Source: an uncultured Rhizobium sp. (lineage in GTDB: Bacteria; Pseudomonadota; Alphaproteobacteria; Rhizobiales; Rhizobiaceae). Taken from it: a stretch of 64,000 nt of DNA. Both the position numbers and the translations under genes were made by a program. Under the pieces are notes generated by a model. The model searched no databases and was not told the origin of the DNA. It saw only the letters and a list, made by a program, of their open reading frames with translations. Location of the stretch: contig CAMFHE010000026.1 in NCBI GenBank assembly GCA_945952045.1, forward strand, positions 1 through 64,000, in the 5' to 3' direction. Below are positions 56,583 through 64,000 of the stretch, in pieces (position 1 is the first letter of the stretch; each line of letters begins with the position of its first letter).

Positions 56583-58205
56583 ATGCAATTGCCTTCCCGA
56601 GACCGGTACGACGCGCTTTATCGCGATTTCGTCTGGGACATTCCTGCTGATTTCAACATGGGCGTCGCCGTCAGTGATGCCTGGGCGGCGCATTCGCCGG
56701 CGCGTATCTGCCTGGAGCATTTCCAGCCGGATGGGCGACATTTGCGAATGACCTACGGCGAATTGTCGATGCAGTCTTCTGCCGTTGCCGGAGCGCTCGT
56801 GGATCTTGGCGTGGCGCGCGGCGACCGGGTTGCACTGTTGCTGCCGCAGAGCTTTGCCACCGTCATCGGCCATGTGGCGATCTACAAGATGGGCGGCATC
56901 GCGCTGCCGCTGGCGCTTCTGTTCGGCGTCGAAGCGCTGGAATACCGGCTGAAGGTTTCGGGCGCTACGGCCATCGTCACCAATGCCTTCGGCTGGGAAC
57001 GGCTGAAGACCATTCGCGACCGTCTGCCGGACCTCAGGCATGTCATTCTCGTCGAGGCGGAGGGTGAGGGGGCGCTATCCTTCGAAGCGTTGCTGTCGCA
57101 TGCGCCGCTGGCCCGGCCGGTGGCCTCGGGGCCTGACGATCCGGCTTTGATGATCTTTACGTCGGGGACAACGGGCGCGCCCAAGGGGGCGCTTCATGGC
57201 CACCGGGTGCTTGCCGGCCATATTCCCGGCATGCAATTCGCCCATCAGGGCCTGCCGCAGCCGGGCGACAAGGTCTGGACACCCTCCGACTGGGCCTGGG
57301 CGGGCGGGCTGTTGAACGCGCTTTTGCCGGCCCTGCTGCTCGGGGTGCCGGTCGTTTCATCGCCGGCCCAAAAGTTCGATCCCGATACGGCCTTCCGCAT
57401 CATGGCTGAGATGAAGGTGCGGAATGCCTTCATCCCTCCGACGGCTTTGCGGCTGCTTGCCGCCGTCGAGCGCCCGCGCGAAAAATACGATCTGGTGCTG
57501 CGCACCGTTGGCTCGGCCGGAGAATCGCTGGGTCGCGAGACCTATGAATGGGCGAAATCGGCGCTCGGGCTGACGGTCAACGAATTCTACGGGCAAACGG
57601 AATGCAATTTCGTGCTGTCTTCCTCGGTTGCCTATGGCATCAGCCGGGGCGGGGCCATCGGTAAGCCGGTGCCGGGACACCGGGTGGCGATCCTCGATGC
57701 GGCCGGCAAACCAGTGCCGCCGGCCGAGATCGGCCAGATCGCCATCCACAACTCCTCGCCGTCGATGTTCCTCGGTTACTGGAACGCGCCGGAAGCGACG
57801 GCGGCAAAATTTTCCGGCGACTGGATGCTGACCGGCGATCAGGGCCGGCAGGATGCGGAAGGCTATGTCGAATTCTTCGGCCGTGACGACGACGTCATCA
57901 CTTCCTCCGGCTATCGCATCGGCCCCGGCGAAATCGAGGATTGCCTGCTCGGTCATCCCGCCGTGCAGCTTGCAGCGGCCATCGGCAAGCCCGATCCGCT
58001 GCGTACCGAGATCGTCAAGGCCTATGTGGTGCTCGCGCCCGGATATGCGGCAAGCGCTGCGCTGGCAAGCGAGATCAGCGACTGGGTGAAGACGCGTCTT
58101 TCCATGCACGAGTATCCGCGCGAGGTGGAATTCGTCGATGCCCTGCCGATGACGACGACGGGCAAGATCATCCGCCGCGAATTGCGGGCGCGGGCGGCGG
58201 CCTGA
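56583..58205 (+). CDS. AMP-dependent acyl-CoA synthetase
   Basis: 540 residues of the ANL superfamily. P-loop MIFTSGTTGAPKGALHGHR, VNEFYGQTECNFV (adenine binding), WMLTGDQGRQD and a hinge region leading to TTTGKIIRRELR with the catalytic lysine. It activates a carboxylic acid to the CoA thioester. SDWAWAGGLLNALLPAL resembles acetyl- and medium-chain-acyl-CoA synthetase relatives. Start ATG 56583. An intergenic gap of about 140 bases separates it from parE. Confidence 0.9.
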   Translation: MQLPSRDRYDALYRDFVWDIPADFNMGVAVSDAWAAHSPARICLEHFQPDGRHLRMTYGELSMQSSAVAGALVDLGVARGDRVALLLPQSFATVIGHVAIYKMGGIALPLALLFGVEALEYRLKVSGATAIVTNAFGWERLKTIRDRLPDLRHVILVEAEGEGALSFEALLSHAPLARPVASGPDDPALMIFTSGTTGAPKGALHGHRVLAGHIPGMQFAHQGLPQPGDKVWTPSDWAWAGGLLNALLPALLLGVPVVSSPAQKFDPDTAFRIMAEMKVRNAFIPPTALRLLAAVERPREKYDLVLRTVGSAGESLGRETYEWAKSALGLTVNEFYGQTECNFVLSSSVAYGISRGGAIGKPVPGHRVAILDAAGKPVPPAEIGQIAIHNSSPSMFLGYWNAPEATAAKFSGDWMLTGDQGRQDAEGYVEFFGRDDDVITSSGYRIGPGEIEDCLLGHPAVQLAAAIGKPDPLRTEIVKAYVVLAPGYAASAALASEISDWVKTRLSMHEYPREVEFVDALPMTTTGKIIRRELRARAAA

Positions 58206-58226
58206 TCCGCTGATAAGTCGGCGCTT

Positions 58227-59501
58227 TTACCGACCCGCCAGCGACATGATCTTTTCGCGCAGCAGGCGGGCGACGTTACGGGTGTTGCGGTAGAGGTGAA
58301 GCTGGGCGGCGGCCTGTCGTACGTCGCGGTCGCCATTCTGGTGCAGGCCGACGACGAGCGTGCCCATCTCCTCCCGCTCTTCCCAGAGCCGGCTCATGAT
58401 CGGATGATCCGGCACGCCGCAACTGTCCGTGCGCAGGATGTTGGCGTCGTCGAGATGCCACTCGGTCAGGCGCGCGACCAGCAGCTTGCCTGGCGAATAA
58501 CGGCCATAGGTCTCGTTATAGGCGGTCTTCCAGGTATAGGCCTCGCCGTTCATCAGGAAAACGACCATGGCTGCGATCGCCTTGCCATCGAGGTCGAGCG
58601 TGTGGATGCGCACCGCGTCGGACTCGGCGAGATTGGTGATCGATTCGCGGGCAAAGGCGGCACGGTAGCGGTCGACGATCATCGCCGTGCGCTTGGCGCC
58701 CTTCCAGCCGCTTGCCTCCAGCGCCAGGAATTCCTCCATCCGCCAGCGGATCTCGGAGGGCTGGCGCGAGACGGTATAGGTCAGTTTTCCCAGGCCTTCG
58801 AGCTGCCGCCACTGGCGGTTCATCTCGCGTAGATGCTCCTTGGAAACCGCATGCTTCAGATAGGTCTCGCCATCCTGGAAGCTTTGCAGCATCGGCCGCT
58901 GGAACTGGCCAGTCGTGTCGATCGGCAGGTTGCGGCCAAGCGCGATCGCCTTGAGCATGGTCGCGAAGGCGCCGTTCAGCCGCACATCGGGAAAGACGAT
59001 GATCGGCGGCAGGCCGGATTGGCGCCGCCCCATGGCGTCCAGCATGTTGTCCAGCGTTTCGGCGGCCTCCTCGGCATCGACCAGCGGCGTGCCGAGCGGT
59101 CCGAACGGGTTCGACCAGACGCGCACGATCGAGGGACCGACAGCAAAGCCCGGCTTTTCGACGGAGAAAGGCATCAGCAGGCGCAGACGGCTGCGGCCGT
59201 TGCCGGTGTCGCGGATGAGCGCAATGCGGATCTGGCGTTCGTCGAGGCGCGGCATGGCGGGCGCAAGGAAGCGGCCGGAGAAGAAGACGTTCGGCTCCAT
59301 GGCGCGGTTGCCGAGGAAATCGAATTCCTCCTGCAGGTCGTAACCCATGGCGGCGGGATAGAGGCAGAGATCGCGCCCCGGGCGGCCGACCGGCAGTTCG
59401 ATATCGGCGACCGGGCGATTGCGGCGCGGCGACGCCAGTTCACCGACCATGCGATTGTCGCTGCTGTTCATGCTTTCGCTGTAAGCGGGCGGTCGCACCA
59501 T
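58227..59501 (-). CDS. GNAT-family N-acetyltransferase (BioF2/CelD-like)
   Basis: 424 residues. The C-terminal half shows the acetyltransferase core (MEEFLALEASGWKGAKRTAM, DGKAIAAMVVFLMNGEAYTW, KTAYNETYGRYSPGKLLVAR) as in CelD-like proteins of exopolysaccharide clusters. It starts two bases before the flippase stop limit, so the two are cotranscribed and probably act in polysaccharide modification. Confidence 0.83.
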   Translation of the reverse strand: MVRPPAYSESMNSSDNRMVGELASPRRNRPVADIELPVGRPGRDLCLYPAAMGYDLQEEFDFLGNRAMEPNVFFSGRFLAPAMPRLDERQIRIALIRDTGNGRSRLRLLMPFSVEKPGFAVGPSIVRVWSNPFGPLGTPLVDAEEAAETLDNMLDAMGRRQSGLPPIIVFPDVRLNGAFATMLKAIALGRNLPIDTTGQFQRPMLQSFQDGETYLKHAVSKEHLREMNRQWRQLEGLGKLTYTVSRQPSEIRWRMEEFLALEASGWKGAKRTAMIVDRYRAAFARESITNLAESDAVRIHTLDLDGKAIAAMVVFLMNGEAYTWKTAYNETYGRYSPGKLLVARLTEWHLDDANILRTDSCGVPDHPIMSRLWEEREEMGTLVVGLHQNGDRDVRQAAAQLHLYRNTRNVARLLREKIMSLAGR

Positions 59502-59503
59502 GG

Positions 59504-60919
59504 TCAGGCAGCCTTTTTCACGTTCATGAGCGCCAAGGGGTCGGCGAATGCAAACAGGACGATGCCGAGCGCGCGGCGCACGGCAAGATGCAGGAGAATT
59601 GCCTCGACCATCATGGCCCCGGCGGCGGCCATGGCCGCGCCCATCAGGCCGAAGACCGGGATCAGCGTCACGTTGAGCAGGATGTTGGCGGTCAGAGCGC
59701 CCGCATAAAGGAAAACGCAGAGCGTCTGCTTGCCGGCCATGGTGAGCAACACCTCGCCGGGACCGACCAGCGCTTTCGCCATGATGCCGGCAAACAGGAT
59801 CGCCATCAGCGGATAGCCGGCGGTGAAGGCCGGGCCGAACAGCGAAAGCAGGAATTCGCCGCAAACCAGCAGGCCGAGGCCGACCGCGAAGGAGGGCCAG
59901 AAGGCCCAGCGCACCGTCTCGCCGGCAAAAGTCGCGAGCGCGCGGCGGTCGTTGCCGGCGATCATGCCGGAAAAACGCGGTGCGGCGGCCGCCTTTACGG
60001 AAAAGTAGACGAACTGCACCAGCGCCATCGTCTTGGTCGCGGCGAAGTAGATGGCGACCTGCTCGGGATCGAGATAGAGGCCGACGACCATGACATCGGA
60101 ATTGGTCAGCAGGAAACCGAAACCTTCGATCATGAAGATCGGCACGGCGACGCGGAACCAGGCGGGAAAATCCACCTTGAGTGGCCCGCGCGGATAATGG
60201 TCACGCAAACGAAAGCGCACCGTCAGGAACTGGCCGCAGGTGGTGACATAGGTGGCGGCGAGGGCGGCCAGCATCGCCGTCTCCGCGGTCTGCGGCGCGC
60301 CTTGCCAGACGGCGATGACGTTGAAGACGAGGATCAGCGTCGGGCGGATGATATAGGTCGGGCTCAATGCCGTCACCGCCCAGCTATGGGCGCGCGAGGT
60401 GCCGTCCAGCACGTCGCCGAGCGCGATCATTGGCAGGATGAACAGCCCGAGAAAGACAGGCAGGGCGTAATAGGGCTCGATCGCCGTGCCCATCAGGCGA
60501 ATGACGAGATAGCCGACCACGGCCAGCGTGCTTGCCGAAAGCATGGCGAAAATGCGCGCCGTCGCCGTCAGGCCGCGAATTTCGGCCAGCGCACCGTGAC
60601 TGCGATATTGGGGCAGGAAACGGATGACGGCGGAATGGAAGCCGAGGCAGGAGAGATTGCCGAACAGGATCACCATCACCCAGACGAAGACGAAAATGCC
60701 GTATTCGAATTCGCCCATGATGCGGGCCTGGATGATCTGCGACACGAAGGCGATGGCCGCGCTGACGACGCGGATGACGAAGGCGGTGAGCGCCATGCGC
60801 TGGGCCGCGGCCTTCTCGTCGTCGCCGGTCAGGATCGCGCCGATCCGGCCGGCGAGCGGCACGATCGTGCCACGCAGCCGCGGGGGCAATAATTTTTCGG
60901 CGGTTTCGATGAACGCCAT
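59504..60919 (-). CDS. Polysaccharide flippase (Wzx/MOP superfamily)
   Basis: 471 residues with 12-14 hydrophobic segments. Early RVVSAAIAFVSQIIQARIMG, EFEYGIFVFVWVMVILFGNL and the end VTLIPVFGLMGAAMAAAGAM fit oligosaccharide flippases. It would move lipid-linked oligosaccharide across the inner membrane. ATG 60919 was chosen over a TTG 10 codons upstream. Operon with the GNAT gene. Confidence 0.87.
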   Translation of the reverse strand: MAFIETAEKLLPPRLRGTIVPLAGRIGAILTGDDEKAAAQRMALTAFVIRVVSAAIAFVSQIIQARIMGEFEYGIFVFVWVMVILFGNLSCLGFHSAVIRFLPQYRSHGALAEIRGLTATARIFAMLSASTLAVVGYLVIRLMGTAIEPYYALPVFLGLFILPMIALGDVLDGTSRAHSWAVTALSPTYIIRPTLILVFNVIAVWQGAPQTAETAMLAALAATYVTTCGQFLTVRFRLRDHYPRGPLKVDFPAWFRVAVPIFMIEGFGFLLTNSDVMVVGLYLDPEQVAIYFAATKTMALVQFVYFSVKAAAAPRFSGMIAGNDRRALATFAGETVRWAFWPSFAVGLGLLVCGEFLLSLFGPAFTAGYPLMAILFAGIMAKALVGPGEVLLTMAGKQTLCVFLYAGALTANILLNVTLIPVFGLMGAAMAAAGAMMVEAILLHLAVRRALGIVLFAFADPLALMNVKKAA

Positions 60920-61094
60920 AACCGACACGCAACAACCTGTACGACGCAAAACTTGCCCGCACTATGCCCGGTCAGGGTTAAGAATAGGTTCAGCTTCGGT
61001 GGCAGGCGCTTAAGACCTGTGGCTTTTCCGGTGCCGAAAATGCCGACGCCGCCCGGAGGGGCGGCGTCGCGAAAGTTTCAGAAAGGCTGCCGGA

Positions 61095-63818
<2,724 letters not shown>

Positions 63819-64000
63819 GGCCAATGGTCCTTTCTGAATGTCTTGCCGGAAGCGTTCCCGCGCCGTCATCGAAGCCGATTTCGGCTGATTGGCGCGGAAC
63901 GCCCGAAACTGATCTGGACGCGAGGTTGCGTGACAGATAAGAGGGGGGCCGATTGATGTCAACGGGACAGGCCGATACAGAATGGCCACATTCTGGTGGT

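Noticed and set aside
59588..60892. 434-codon frame opposite the flippase
   Set aside because: Composition (Asp/His/Arg/Gln-rich) is a typical antisense artefact of a hydrophobic gene.

Overview
The window comes from an alphaproteobacterium of the Rhizobiales, most likely the Rhizobiaceae. The chromosomal flanks hold a typical rhizobial set: etfB, a rhomboid protease, a PduO-type cobalamin adenosyltransferase, a small twin-transmembrane protein, gluQRS, dsbB and secA. They have high GC and strong third-position GC bias. Species cannot be fixed from sequence reading alone.

Layout. Bases 1-6786 are chromosome, ending with a tRNA-Leu(CAA) gene. A prophage of about 49.0 kb lies between two identical 24-bp cores, attL (6767-6790, the 3' end of the tRNA) and attR (55760-55783). 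Chromosome resumes at 55784 with a ParDE toxin-antitoxin pair, an AMP-dependent acyl-CoA synthetase, a GNAT protein, a polysaccharide flippase and secA.

The prophage looks complete. From the left it has: a tyrosine integrase; a two-gene unit with a DUF2335 membrane protein; a leftward early operon (exonuclease, DUF2303, XRE regulator and small proteins); a CI-like S24 repressor divergent from a Cro/YdaS-like protein; a rightward early/replication operon; head genes; P2-type contractile-tail genes in the P2-like order V-W-J-I-fibre-FI-FII-E/E'-T-U-X-D; a lysis block (holin-like, SAR endolysin, nested Rz/Rz1); and a right-end cargo block. The early/replication operon carries a CII-like protein, a small HTH protein, a ParB-like protein, three DNA methyltransferases, DUF4031, a dATP/dGTP diphosphohydrolase-like protein, a replication-initiator-like HTH protein and a NusG-like protein. 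The head is a mosaic: GpA-type terminase, lambda-type portal, HK97-type protease, DUF2190 decoration protein. The right-end cargo is a low-GC methyltransferase, a secreted DUF4214 S-layer-like protein and two HTH proteins.

How it works together (inference). The repressor probably acts on TTGAAAG-type half-sites at its own promoter and on a related inverted repeat at the head of the leftward operon. The replication protein gene carries four copies of a 13-bp DNA repeat read in three different frames, which points to an internal lambda-like origin. A phage NusG paralogue followed by a dense hairpin cluster and a terminator suggests an antitermination switch into the late genes. The tail chaperone E is extended to E' by a predicted -1 frameshift at GGGAAAC. 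The three methyltransferases probably protect phage DNA from host restriction. The right-end genes look like lysogenic-conversion cargo.
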